The notes below the pieces were generated by a model, which was not told where the DNA came from, ran no database searches, and saw nothing but the letters and a program-made list of their open reading frames with translations. A DNA stretch of 64,000 nt from assembly GCA_963726335.1 (NCBI GenBank), contig CAVSCD010000013.1, positions 97,771 to 161,770 on the forward strand. Direction: 5' to 3'. This document shows, piece after piece, positions 8,511 to 16,649 of the stretch (the stretch's first letter is position 1; every line of letters starts with the position of its first letter). The translations under genes were made by a program, and so were the position numbers. The DNA comes from CAVSCD01 sp963726335. Its GTDB lineage: Bacteria > Acidobacteriota > Aminicenantia > Aminicenantales > UBA8522.

Positions 8511-9626
8511 ATGACTTCCCGAGAACGGCTGCTCCTCGCCCTCAATAAAGAAAAGCCCGACCGGCTGCCGGCCTCCGTCCACCAGTGGCAGCCTTATCAC
8601 CTCCAGACGCACATGGGCGGGGCGACCGACCTCGAGGCCTTCCGGCGCGTCGGGCTGGATGCCCAGATCCAGTATTTCGAGGAGATGGCCCAGTTCTGGC
8701 TGGTTGACGCCGACTTCAGGAAGCTCAACTCCCGGGTCTGGCGCGACGAGGCCCGGGTCATCAGCGCCGACCCGGACAACCGCCTCGTCCATCACACCAT
8801 CTCGACCCCCGAGGGCGTGCTGACCTACAAGACGGCCGGCGACCGGAAGACGACCTGGATCACGGAATATCTGATCAAGCGCGACGAGGACATCCGGCTC
8901 ATCGACCGCTACATGCCCGTGCCCCGGCTCGACCTCGCACCGGTGGCGAGGAAGTACGAGGAGGTCGGGGACGCCGGCATCCTGCGCGGTTTCGTCTGGG
9001 GAGACCAGGGAGGCTGCTGGCAGCACGCGGCCTGCCTCTACGACATCCAGGCGCTCATCCTGGCCACCATCGACAAGCCGGACTGGGTCCACGAGCTGCT
9101 CCGGATCCTGCTCGACAAAAAGCTCCAGTTCATCGAATCGATGAAGGGCGCGCGCTTCGACCTCGTCGAAACCGGCGGCGGCTCGGCCTCATCGACCCTC
9201 GTCTCGCCCGCGCTCCACCGGGAATTCTGCCTGCCGTATGACCGGAGGATGCACGACGCGCTCCACGACCTGGGTTTCAAGGCCGTGTACCACACCTGCG
9301 GCGGGACGCTCGGCATCGAGGAGATGATCGTCGCCAACGGCGCCGACGCCTCGGAGACCCTGGCACCCATAAGCATCGGCGGGAACCAGGAACCGTGGGA
9401 GCTCAAGAGCAAGCTGGGGAAGCGGCTGGCGCTCATCGGCGGGCTCGACCAGCACAACACGCTGACCGTCGGAGCGCCCGAGGTTATCCGGAGGGCCGTC
9501 CGCCGGCTGTTCGAGACCGTCGGCCAGGAGGGCGGCTACATCTGCTCCGCCTCCGACCATTTCTTCGAGACCCCGGTCGAAAACCTGACGACCTTCGCCG
9601 ACGCCGCCCGCGAGTGTGTCTACTGA
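8511..9626 (+). CDS. Uroporphyrinogen decarboxylase (URO-D/MtaA) family protein
   Basis: A 371-residue TIM-barrel protein of the URO-D superfamily, which includes HemE and the corrinoid methyltransferases MtaA, MtbA and CmuA. It opens with the family start MTSRERLLLALNKEKPDRLP. The C-terminal half has YHTCGGTLGIEEMIVANGAD, where H-x-C-G is the zinc-binding motif of methyltransferase members, and ends with the GGYICSASDHFFETPVENL motif (family G-G-x-x-x-x-P-x-H). The HxC and the absence of the HemE N-terminal RxA-GRY-type motif favour a methyl-transfer or other non-haem role. It stands alone between the CDF and phosphoesterase genes. Confidence 0.88.
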   Translation: MTSRERLLLALNKEKPDRLPASVHQWQPYHLQTHMGGATDLEAFRRVGLDAQIQYFEEMAQFWLVDADFRKLNSRVWRDEARVISADPDNRLVHHTISTPEGVLTYKTAGDRKTTWITEYLIKRDEDIRLIDRYMPVPRLDLAPVARKYEEVGDAGILRGFVWGDQGGCWQHAACLYDIQALILATIDKPDWVHELLRILLDKKLQFIESMKGARFDLVETGGGSASSTLVSPALHREFCLPYDRRMHDALHDLGFKAVYHTCGGTLGIEEMIVANGADASETLAPISIGGNQEPWELKSKLGKRLALIGGLDQHNTLTVGAPEVIRRAVRRLFETVGQEGGYICSASDHFFETPVENLTTFADAARECVY

Positions 9627-9643
9627 TAATCGGTGCCGGTCAT

Positions 9644-9670
9644 CGGTGCCGGCATATCAATCCCCCGATT
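9644..9670. repeat. REP-like half element (CGGTGCCGGCATATCAAT type)
   Basis: This short sequence matches the arms of the inverted pair at 50003-50106: GGTGCCGGCATATCAAT followed by a C-rich stretch and GATT. A partial second copy (CGGTGCCGGTCAT) precedes it. Confidence 0.55.
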
Positions 9671-9748
9671 GTTGAATAAGCGCCTTCAGGCTGTTTCACA
9701 AGCGATCGTCCTTGGGCCAAGATCGCGGCCTGTCCAGAGCGCTTAATA

Positions 9749-9783
9749 CGAGGGGAAGCTAAGGCAAGAAGCCTCCCCCTCGC
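9749..9783 (+). terminator. Hairpin between URO-D and phosphoesterase genes
   Basis: CGAGGGG (9749-9755) pairs with CCCCCTCG (near 9776-9783) around an A-rich loop. The stem is strong but the following sequence is GCTTTGGC rather than a U-run, so it is only a possible terminator for the URO-D gene. Confidence 0.35.
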
Positions 9784-9823
9784 TTTGGCGCAAGCGGGAA
9801 GATGCTATGATATCGGTTCTGAC

Positions 9824-10933
9824 ATGTATCTTCTGAACGAGCTCCTTTTCCTCTCCCCGCTCGCGGTCTACTCCGCCTGGCGCATCAGGAGCCTGATCCC
9901 GCGCCGAGCCTTCAGGAACTTATCGACACTCCTGTTCCTCCTGCTTGTGGCCGGCTATCCGGCGGCCGAGCGCCTGGCCCACGACCCCATGGGCGGCGGC
10001 AAGCGTTGGCTCGTCGTCACCGGCTATTATGCCCTGCCGCTTCTTCTTTATCTCGTCCTGGCGGTCGTCCTCTCGGATGCCGTCATCGCCGCTCTCCGGC
10101 TCAGCCGGGTCCTGTGCCGAGAAGCTCTCCGCCGGCCGGCGTTCCGCAGGGCGCGCCTGACCTTCCTGATCGCGGTTCCGCTCCTGGTAGTGGGTTACGG
10201 CATCTGGAACCACCATCATCTCAGCGTCTCCGAATATGCGATAGAGGTCCCGCGGCGGTCGTCGCCGGCGGACGGAGTCAGGATTGTCTTCGCCTCGGAC
10301 TTCCACCTGGGAGCCATGACGGAGGCGCATTTCATGGACAAGTTCGTCGCCAAGGTGAACGCCCTGGATCCGGATATCATCCTGATCGGGGGAGACGTCA
10401 TGGAGGGCCACCGCGGAGATGACCAGGAAAAATTCATCGCCCGCTTCCGGGAGCTCCGGTCGAGATACGGCGTCTATGCCGTGCCGGGCAATCACGAGCG
10501 CTACGGCGGCGGCAGGAACGATTTCTTCGAGCAGGCGGGAATCCGTCTGCTCAGGGACGAGGTCGTGACAGTCGGCGGGGCGTTTTACCTTGCGGGCAGG
10601 AATGTCGACGGCCGCTCCCGGCGCCGTAAGAGCCTGGCGGACATCCTGCGGCCCGCGGCCGGCGACCTGCCGGTCATTCTCCTGGACCACATCCCGGATC
10701 GCCTTGACGACGCGGCCCGGGCGGGCGTCGACATCCAGCTCTCCGGGCACACCCACAACGGCCAGCTCTTCCCGATGAACCTCATCGCCGGACGCGTTTA
10801 TGAGCTGAGCTGGGGCCACTTGGTGAAGAACCGGACCCACTATTTTGTGACGAGCGGCGTTCAGCTCTGGGGCCCGCCGGTCAGGACGGCCGGCGTGTCG
10901 GAGATCATGCTGATCGACGTGGCGTTCCGCTGA
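9824..10933 (+). CDS. Membrane-anchored metallophosphoesterase (YkuE-like)
   Basis: A 369-residue protein with four N-terminal membrane helices (about 5-20, 33-48, 62-85, 112-126) and a C-terminal calcineurin-like phosphoesterase domain. The di-metal motifs are present in order: FASDFHLG (D159, H161), GGDVMEG (D191), GNHERY and, at the end, GHTHNGQLFP. YkuE/YaeI relatives hydrolyse lipid or cell-envelope phosphate diesters, and the substrate here is unknown. The start at 9824 is preceded by TATGAT twelve bases upstream, suggesting a very short leader; an upstream in-frame ATG at 9785 would precede that -10. Its 3' end overlaps the convergent regulator by 29 bases. Confidence 0.9.
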   Translation: MYLLNELLFLSPLAVYSAWRIRSLIPRRAFRNLSTLLFLLLVAGYPAAERLAHDPMGGGKRWLVVTGYYALPLLLYLVLAVVLSDAVIAALRLSRVLCREALRRPAFRRARLTFLIAVPLLVVGYGIWNHHHLSVSEYAIEVPRRSSPADGVRIVFASDFHLGAMTEAHFMDKFVAKVNALDPDIILIGGDVMEGHRGDDQEKFIARFRELRSRYGVYAVPGNHERYGGGRNDFFEQAGIRLLRDEVVTVGGAFYLAGRNVDGRSRRRKSLADILRPAAGDLPVILLDHIPDRLDDAARAGVDIQLSGHTHNGQLFPMNLIAGRVYELSWGHLVKNRTHYFVTSGVQLWGPPVRTAGVSEIMLIDVAFR

Positions 10934-11225
10934 GGAATTCCCTGAGCTGCGCCCGGTACTCTTTCAGGGCCGCGGCGCCTGCCGGCGTGAGCCGGACCAG
11001 CGTCAGCGGTACCCTGCCCCGGTACGTCTTTTCGATGGACACATAACCCGCTTCCTCGAGCTTGGCGAGGTGGAACGACAAGTTTCCCTTGGTCAACCCG
11101 GTTTCGCGCTGGAGATACAGGAAATCGGCGCTCTCGACCAGCGAGAGGATGGTGGCGATCGCCAACCTGGCCGGCTCATGGATGACGCGGTCGATGTCGG
11201 TCAGGCCGCGCAGGTCAGAGCCCAC
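10905..11225 (-). CDS. Winged-helix transcriptional regulator (ArsR/MarR-like, HTH_34)
   Basis: A 106-residue single-domain DNA-binding protein. The pattern HEPARLAIATILSLVESADFLYLQRETGLTKGNLSFHLAKLEEAGYVSIEKTYRGRVPLTLVRLTPAGAAALKEY is typical of PF13601-type regulators: the recognition helix is TGLTKGNLSFHLAKLEEAGYV and the wing carries RVPLTLVRLT. No metal-binding cysteines are seen. It overlaps the upstream membrane-protein frame by 11 bases and is translationally coupled to it. The 19-bp palindrome at the operon promoter is the obvious operator for this protein. Confidence 0.9.
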   Translation of the reverse strand: MGSDLRGLTDIDRVIHEPARLAIATILSLVESADFLYLQRETGLTKGNLSFHLAKLEEAGYVSIEKTYRGRVPLTLVRLTPAGAAALKEYRAQLREFLSGTPRRSA

Positions 11226-11870
11226 GGCCGACCTCGGCTTCCTTACGGGAGCGCCCCAGGTAAAAGCTGAAGGCCGCGAGGCCCGAAACGATCACGGCGA
11301 CCCCGAAGGCCGCATAGTAGAGGCTGATGCCTTTGATATCGCCGAACCCGGCCAGCGCGGCGCCCGAACCGATGATGGCCGAGGCCGCCGCCAGTATGTG
11401 AAAGCGGATCACGTCGGACCGGCGGGCGAAGAGATGGCAGGCGATGGCCAGCAGGAACCCGTTCAGCGCGGGCAGCCAGGCCTTGACCGGACGGAGAAAC
11501 GGCGAAGAAGCGCGGAGAGAGCCGCGCCGATGACCACCCCGCTCACGGCGGCGGCAGCCCGGCGGCTCGGCGCAGCTTCCTTCTTCTTGTAGGCCACATA
11601 CCCCGTCCGCGGATACGTGATCCGGTGCTTGAGGAAGCGGACCAGCCAGCCCACCAGGAAGACACCGGCCGCGATCACCAGGACCAGCGATGCGTCCAGC
11701 CAGCTCTTGACGGAGGAAGCGGCCGGGAGCGCGACGCTGGCATAGAAATATCCGCCCAGCAACAGGAAGAGAATACCGACGGCGATCTCGACGAACCCGT
11801 CGTCGTAGAAATACCTCCGGGTTCGCTTTTCCATGTCCCTGATCTCATTTTCGTACATATCTGACCTCAT
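11215..11870 (-). pseudogene. Integral membrane partner of the winged-helix regulator, one frameshift
   Basis: The frame from 11870 encodes EIRDMEKRTRRYFYDDGFVEIAVGILFLLLGGYFYASVALP, two hydrophobic helices, a basic loop (RFLKHRITYPRTGYVAYKKKE) and a third helix. Near 11495-11505 the protein-like reading shifts (FLRPVKAWLPALNGFLLAIACHLFARRSDVIRFH), continuing with two more helices to RSRKEAEVGRGL at 11215. The repaired protein is about 217 residues with five or six helices. An AGAAGG site precedes the ATG. Membrane proteins of this kind are commonly paired with PF13601 regulators, but their function is unknown. One indel only, so it may be an assembly error. Confidence 0.65.
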
Positions 11871-11881
11871 TTTTACCTTCT

Positions 11882-11917
11882 TAGTTTGTATTACAAACTA
11901 GTCTGTATTATAAAACA
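11882..11917. promoter_or_regulatory. Palindromic operator, two tandem copies
   Basis: TAGTTTGTATTACAAACTA (11882-11900) is a perfect 19-bp palindrome centred on 11891. A second, imperfect copy (TAGTCTGTATTATAAAAC) overlaps its end and extends to 11916. The pair lies just downstream of the minus-strand -10, so a bound repressor would block transcription of the membrane-protein/regulator operon. Confidence 0.75.
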
Positions 11918-11934
11918 AAATTCCGGTTTGTCAA
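11907..11934 (-). promoter_or_regulatory. Near-consensus promoter of the membrane-protein/regulator operon
   Basis: On the minus strand TTGACA (11929-11934), a 16-base spacer and TATAAT (11907-11912). Both hexamers are perfect. Such a strong promoter overlapping an operator fits repression by the operon's own winged-helix protein. Confidence 0.75.
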
Positions 11935-11995
11935 GGGCATTGGATCTCGACGTCCTCGGCGACGCGGCCACTGTCCCCATTTTTGCCGATCTTTC

Positions 11996-12024
11996 TTGGC
12001 ATTTCCCGCGTATATCCATAAAAT
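11996..12024 (+). promoter_or_regulatory. Promoter of the amidohydrolase pair
   Basis: TTGGCA (11996-12001), a 17-base spacer and TAAAAT (12019-12024), followed by about 37 bases to the AGGAGG site and the ATG at 12068. Confidence 0.55.
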
Positions 12025-12067
12025 GGCATTTTGCATCCGCTTACCACTTCCGAACACAGGAGGCCAG

Positions 12068-13690
12068 ATGACGCGCCGAAACCGGTATCGACTTATAGCC
12101 ATCGCGCTGACGATTGTTCTTTTCGCCTGTCTGCCGCTGCGCTCCGAACAGGACCTGCACCGCGTCTGGGCGGTCAAGGACGCCCGGATCGTCACGCTCG
12201 CGGGGCCGCCGCTCGAGAAAGCCACCGTTGTCATCCGGGACGGACTGATCGAGGCCGTCGGCGCGGGCCTGGCGATACCGAAGGACGCGGAGGTCATCGA
12301 CGGCGCCAAACTCACGGTCTACCCGGGGCTGATCGACGGGCTGGGGCAATCGCTGCTCAAACTCCCCGAAGAGAAGATCGACAGGGCGCGCATCCAGTCC
12401 GGCGACTTCACGGACAAGGACCGGGGCATCACCCCCGGCCTGTCCGCTTTCGACCACGTCAGCCTGGGCAAGGCGGCCCTCGAGAAATACCACAAGCTGG
12501 GCTTCGTCGCCGGGCAGGTCATGCCCGACCGCGGACTGCTGACCGGCCGGTCGGCGATCTTCTGCTTCAGCGATCCGGACAAGAACAAGGCCCTTGTTCT
12601 CAAGGACGTGTGTCTGGGGATCGGCTACAGCCCGGCCAACTTCACGGTCTATCCGAACTCGCTCATGGGCGTTCAAGCCTACCTCAAGCAGGCGCTGACC
12701 GACGCCATCTACTATGAACAGGCGCGCGCGCGCTGGCTCAAGGAGCCGACGGGGATGGCCCGGCCGGGCCACGACGCGAACCTCGAGATCCTGGCCGATT
12801 ATGCCGCGGCGCGGAAGCCCGTCATCTTCCTCTGCCGCAACCAGAACGACATCCGGCGGTCGCTGGCTCTCGCGGTCGAATATAAGCTCGCTTATTTCAT
12901 CGCCGACTTGGGCGGCGAGGCCTTCGAGGTCATCCCCGAGCTCAAGAAAGCCAATGCCCGGGTGCTCTGCACGGTCGCCTTCAAGGCGCCCGGCTCGAGT
13001 GTCTATGCCCAGCGCGGCAAGGCGGAAAGAGCGAGAGCGGAAAAGGAGATCTATCCGAAGAACCCGGCCCGCCTGGCCGAGGCCGGCATCCGGTTCGCCT
13101 TCTCGTCCCTGGGAACGGACGATCCCAGGACCTTCACCGAGGGGATCCAAAAGGCGATCGAGGCCGGCCTGCCCGGGAACAAGGCCCTCGAAGCGCTCAC
13201 CAGGACGCCCGCCGCCTTCTTCGGCCTGGACCGCGCGCTCGGGACGGTCGAGCCCGGAAAAATCGCCAACCTCGTCATCACCGAGGGGGAGCTCCTGGCC
13301 AAGGAGGCCAAGGTGCGTTACGTTTTTGCCGACGGCACCCGGTTCGAGCTCAAGGAGACGAAGCCCGGCGACGGAGAAAAGCCGACGGTCAACCTCTCCG
13401 GCAAGTGGGAAATGATCCTCGAGGAGGGAGGCGGCCAGAAACTGACACTGGAGTTTGTCCAGGAGGAGGCCGCTCTCTCGGGAAGGATGGTCATGTCCTT
13501 CGGCACGTTTGAGTTCACCGGAGGCGTCGTCTCGGGGAAGACTTTTTCTTTCGAGATCGCCTTGAGCGCGGGCGGCCAGGATATCGATCTTTTCGTTTCG
13601 GGCAGCGTCGAAGGCGACAGGATGACAGGCTCCGTGGTCCAGGGAGGGGCCGGGTCCGCCGAGTTCACGGCCAAGCGCATCCCGGGATAG
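12068..13690 (+). CDS. Secreted amidohydrolase-like protein lacking the HxH metal motif
   Basis: A 540-residue exported protein of the imidazolonepropionase-like amidohydrolase group. It has a signal peptide (residues 6-26), then the N-terminal beta-sandwich (WAVKDARIVTLAGPPLEKATVVIRDGLIEAVG), and a barrel. The strand that normally reads P-G-(L/F)-I-D-x-H-x-H reads VYPGLIDGLGQS (85-95), so both metal-ligand histidines are missing. The C-terminal barrel signature TRTPAAFFGLDRALGTVEPGKIANLVI is intact. The last 95 residues are a beta-rich domain (LSGKWEMILEEGGGQKLTLEF ...) that recurs in secreted amidohydrolases. The start is fixed by AGGAGG at 5-6 bases. It is followed after 10 bases by a second amidohydrolase, and the pair may work as an active/inactive heteromer. 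Confidence 0.88.
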   Translation: MTRRNRYRLIAIALTIVLFACLPLRSEQDLHRVWAVKDARIVTLAGPPLEKATVVIRDGLIEAVGAGLAIPKDAEVIDGAKLTVYPGLIDGLGQSLLKLPEEKIDRARIQSGDFTDKDRGITPGLSAFDHVSLGKAALEKYHKLGFVAGQVMPDRGLLTGRSAIFCFSDPDKNKALVLKDVCLGIGYSPANFTVYPNSLMGVQAYLKQALTDAIYYEQARARWLKEPTGMARPGHDANLEILADYAAARKPVIFLCRNQNDIRRSLALAVEYKLAYFIADLGGEAFEVIPELKKANARVLCTVAFKAPGSSVYAQRGKAERARAEKEIYPKNPARLAEAGIRFAFSSLGTDDPRTFTEGIQKAIEAGLPGNKALEALTRTPAAFFGLDRALGTVEPGKIANLVITEGELLAKEAKVRYVFADGTRFELKETKPGDGEKPTVNLSGKWEMILEEGGGQKLTLEFVQEEAALSGRMVMSFGTFEFTGGVVSGKTFSFEIALSAGGQDIDLFVSGSVEGDRMTGSVVQGGAGSAEFTAKRIPG

Positions 13691-13700
13691 GAGAATATAA

Positions 13701-16436
13701 ATGAACCCGACAACTAGGCTCAAATCATTATTCATAGCCGCCGCGGTCCTCGTCACGGGTCTTTATTGCGCGCTCGGGGCCGCCGAGAAAACCGTGCTTC
13801 TCCGCAACGGCCAGGTCATCACGGTGAGCGGCGAGACGATCACCGGCGGCGATATCCTTATCCAAGGAACGAAGATCGCCAAGGTTGGTAAAAGTCTCGC
13901 GGCGCCGCCGGCCGCCGAGGTCATCGACCTCGACGGCCGCTGGGTCATGCCCGGGATCATCGATTCCCACTCCCACATCGCCGTCGAGGGCGAGGTCAAC
14001 GAATCGGGGAACCTGCTGACGCCCGAGGTCGACGTCCGGGATGTCATCAATCCCCGGGATATGAACATCTTCTACGCCCTGACCGGCGGCGTGACCTCGA
14101 TCCACACCATGCACGGGTCGGCCAACCCGATCGGCGGCCGGGGGATCGTGCTCAAGCTGCGCTGGGGGAAGAGCGCCGCGGACCTCGATCTTTGCCGGAC
14201 GCGCCGCTCACGAGCAAATGGGCCCTGGGCGAAAACCCCAAGCGGAGCAACATGTCGGGGATGGGCCCGGCCCGCTACCCCAGGACGAGGATGGGCGTCG
14301 AGGAATCCATCCGGGCGGAGTTCGAGATGGCCAAGGATTATACGAAGAAATGGGCCGATTACGAGAAGAAAGCCAAGGCCGCCAAGGAAAGCAAAGGGAA
14401 GATCGCTTCTCCCCTGCCTCCGAAGAAGGACTACCGGCTCGAGGGCTGTCGCCGAGATCCTGAGCGGAAAACTGTGGGTCCGCTGCCACGCCTACCAGTC
14501 CGAGGAGATGCTCTCGATCATGCGCCTTTGTAAGGAATACGGCGTGAAGCTCGTCTGCTTCGAGCACGGGCTGGAAGGCTACCGGATCACGAACGAGCTC
14601 GTCCAGCACGGCGTCGCCATCTCCACTTTCGCCGACTTCTGGGCCTACAAGTGGGAGGCTTATAACACGATGCCCCAGGCTGCGGCGCTGTGCGCCGAGC
14701 GAGGCGTGCTCGTGGCCCTCAATTCCGACGACCCCGAGCGGATGAGGCATCTCTTCAACGACGCGGCCAAGACCGTGCGCTTCGGCGGGGCCACGGAGGA
14801 CGAGGCCATCAGGATGCTGACCATCAACCCGGCCAGGATCCTGGGCGTCGACAAATGGGTCGGGACGATCGAGCCGGGCAAGGATGCCGACCTGGCCGTG
14901 TTCAGCCGTCATCCCCTGGACCCGTTCACGGTCTGCGAGATGACGATGGTCGACGGCACGGTGGTTTTCGACCGCGCCAAGTACCTTGCGGAACAGAAGA
15001 AAGCCGAGGACGGGGCGAAGCCGAAGAAGGAGCCGGAGGAGAAGCCCGGCGCGCCTCCTGATAAGGGGCTGGGGACTATATCCCCCTTTCCCCCCGGCCC
15101 CCGGGAACCAGTCCCGTCGGTTCCCCCGTCGGCAGAGCCGACGGGTCCCCCTCCGCTACGGGGGGCTTCGGGGAACACAGTCCCCAGCCCCTTATCAAAG
15201 GCCGCAGCGGCCGGGTCGGGCGGGCTCTTCATCAGGAACGCGAAGGTCGTCCCCGTCATCGGCGAAACGATGGAGGGCGCCGATATCATGATCGAGGGAG
15301 GGAAGATCAAGGCCGTCGGAAAGGGGCTTCCGCAGCCCGCCGACGCCGAGGTCATCGATGCTTCGGGAATGTTCGTCTATCCCGGGTTCATCGATGCCTA
15401 CAGCCGCTACGGCCTGGCGGAGATCGACTCCATCTCCAGCACGACAGACTTCCGGGAAATGGGCAGAGAGAACCCGGAGCTCCGGGTCGCCTGGGCCATC
15501 AACCCGCACTCGGTCCATTTCGGAACGGGAAGGGTCACGGGGACGACCACGGCCCTGGTCGCGCCGGCTGGCGGCACCTTCCCCGGGATATCGGCGCTCG
15601 TCAAGATGGACGGCTGGACGCTGCCCGAGATGGCGGTCAAGGAAGCCGCAACCTCGCTCATCAACTTCCCGATGACGCCGCGGCCGCCCAAGGAAGGAGC
15701 CGCCGCTCAGAAGGAAGCCGGTGAAGACGTCACCTCGAAGCTCGTCGAAAAGATCAGCGATTACCTTAAAGAGGCCCGGCGATACCTCGAGCTCAGGAAT
15801 CTCGCCGCGGCGGACCCGGGCGTCAAGGCGCCCGAACACAACCCCAAGTACGAGGCCCTGGAGCCTGTGCTGGCGGGGACTCTTCCCGTCGTCATCTCGG
15901 TCGAGAAGGCCAAGGACATCGAGCTGGCCATCAAATTCGTCCGGGAAGAGAAACTCAAAGCCATTTTCCGGGGCTGCGCCCAGGGGTTCAAGGTCGCCGA
16001 TAAGATCAAGCAGTCCGGGATCCCGGTAATCATCGACAGCCTGTACACCGGTCCGTCCGAGCCGGAGGACGGGTACGACGCGCCTTACCGTAACGTGGTC
16101 GAGCTGGCCAAGGCAGGCGTCCAGTTCGCCTTCTCGTCGGGCGGCGACCCGGCGCAAGGCAAGGACCTGCCGTATCACGCCGCCAAGGCCGTGGCCTTTG
16201 GGCTGCCCCGAGAAGAGGCCATCAGGGCCCTGACCATCAATCCGGCCACGATCCTCGGAGTGTCTGACCGGCTGGGCAGCATCGAGGCGGGCAAGGACGC
16301 CGATCTCATCATCGCCTCGGGCGACCCCCTGGACGCTAAAACCGAAGTGAAGCAGCTCGTCATCAACGGCCGGGCCATCGACATGTCGAACTGGTGGGAA
16401 ACGCTCTACGACAAGTTCAAGAAGCGTCCGGAATAG
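13701..16436 (+). CDS. Large secreted amidohydrolase: active half fused to a motif-less half
   Basis: A 911-residue exported protein, with a signal peptide (8-27). The first amidohydrolase half has the metal motif MPGIIDSHSH (H90, H92), VRCHAYQSEEM, FEHGLEGYRI, ALNSDDPE and the closing TINPARILGVDKWVGTIEPGKDADLAVF. The second half starts near residue 507 (GLFIRNAKVVPVIGE) and has VYPGFIDAYSRYG, so it lacks HxH but keeps TINPATILGVSDRLGSIEAGKDADLII. Bases about 14192-14447 are read in the wrong frame. The expected ALGENPKRSN ... RYPRTRMGVEESIR ... KKDYRLE sequence is in another frame, so a pair of compensating one-base indels is likely. The linker contains a 137-bp palindromic insertion at 15060-15196. 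The two-gene operon is a known arrangement in related phyla; the substrate is probably a peptide or cyclic amide. Confidence 0.88.
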   Translation: MNPTTRLKSLFIAAAVLVTGLYCALGAAEKTVLLRNGQVITVSGETITGGDILIQGTKIAKVGKSLAAPPAAEVIDLDGRWVMPGIIDSHSHIAVEGEVNESGNLLTPEVDVRDVINPRDMNIFYALTGGVTSIHTMHGSANPIGGRGIVLKLRWGKSAADLDLCRTRRSRANGPWAKTPSGATCRGWARPATPGRGWASRNPSGRSSRWPRIIRRNGPITRRKPRPPRKAKGRSLLPCLRRRTTGSRAVAEILSGKLWVRCHAYQSEEMLSIMRLCKEYGVKLVCFEHGLEGYRITNELVQHGVAISTFADFWAYKWEAYNTMPQAAALCAERGVLVALNSDDPERMRHLFNDAAKTVRFGGATEDEAIRMLTINPARILGVDKWVGTIEPGKDADLAVFSRHPLDPFTVCEMTMVDGTVVFDRAKYLAEQKKAEDGAKPKKEPEEKPGAPPDKGLGTISPFPPGPREPVPSVPPSAEPTGPPPLRGASGNTVPSPLSKAAAAGSGGLFIRNAKVVPVIGETMEGADIMIEGGKIKAVGKGLPQPADAEVIDASGMFVYPGFIDAYSRYGLAEIDSISSTTDFREMGRENPELRVAWAINPHSVHFGTGRVTGTTTALVAPAGGTFPGISALVKMDGWTLPEMAVKEAATSLINFPMTPRPPKEGAAAQKEAGEDVTSKLVEKISDYLKEARRYLELRNLAAADPGVKAPEHNPKYEALEPVLAGTLPVVISVEKAKDIELAIKFVREEKLKAIFRGCAQGFKVADKIKQSGIPVIIDSLYTGPSEPEDGYDAPYRNVVELAKAGVQFAFSSGGDPAQGKDLPYHAAKAVAFGLPREEAIRALTINPATILGVSDRLGSIEAGKDADLIIASGDPLDAKTEVKQLVINGRAIDMSNWWETLYDKFKKRPE
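15060..15196 (+). repeat. MITE-like element with 18-bp perfect terminal inverted repeats inside a gene
   Basis: GATAAGGGGCTGGGGACT (15060-15077) is the exact inverse complement of AGTCCCCAGCCCCTTATC (15179-15196). The interior has further GC-rich hairpins (CCGTCGG ... CCGACGG; CTCCG ... CGGGG). The unit is read through in frame and encodes a Pro/Gly/Ser-rich linker between the two amidohydrolase halves. Confidence 0.85.
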
Positions 16437-16502
16437 CTCTCGACCCGGCAACTAACGATCTTGAGGATGGTCCTTCTTGGGATGTCCCCATTTTCACTCT
16501 AA

Positions 16503-16536
16503 GAAATTGGGGAATTGATATCCTGTCACCAATTTC
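16503..16536. repeat. 34-bp REP-like element
   Basis: GAAATTGG at one end pairs with CCAATTTC at the other. The core GGAATTGATATCCTGTCA is identical to that of the copy at 22142-22175. It lies between two convergent genes. Confidence 0.7.
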
Positions 16537-16577
16537 TAGCGAAGGCCATCGGCGACACAGAGGGTCGCGAGGTGAAT

Positions 16578-16649
16578 AATTCGGGACACAATACCAATTT
16601 CCGAATTTCATGATCTGTAAAAGGGAAATTGGTATTATGTCCCGAATTT
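16578..16649. repeat. Inverted REP-like pair abutting the TonB receptor stop
   Basis: AATTCGGGACACAATACCAA (16578-16597, continuing TTTCC) faces GGGAAATTGGTATTATGTCC (16623-16642, continuing CGAATT) across a 20-base loop, giving a stem of about 25 bp. The right arm ends at the TGA of the TonB receptor gene (16649-16651), so it could serve as a bidirectional transcription stop for the convergent genes. Confidence 0.75.

Noticed and set aside
12041..13756. 571-codon antisense frame over the first amidohydrolase
   Set aside because: No domain or ribosome site; codon pattern mirrors the real gene.
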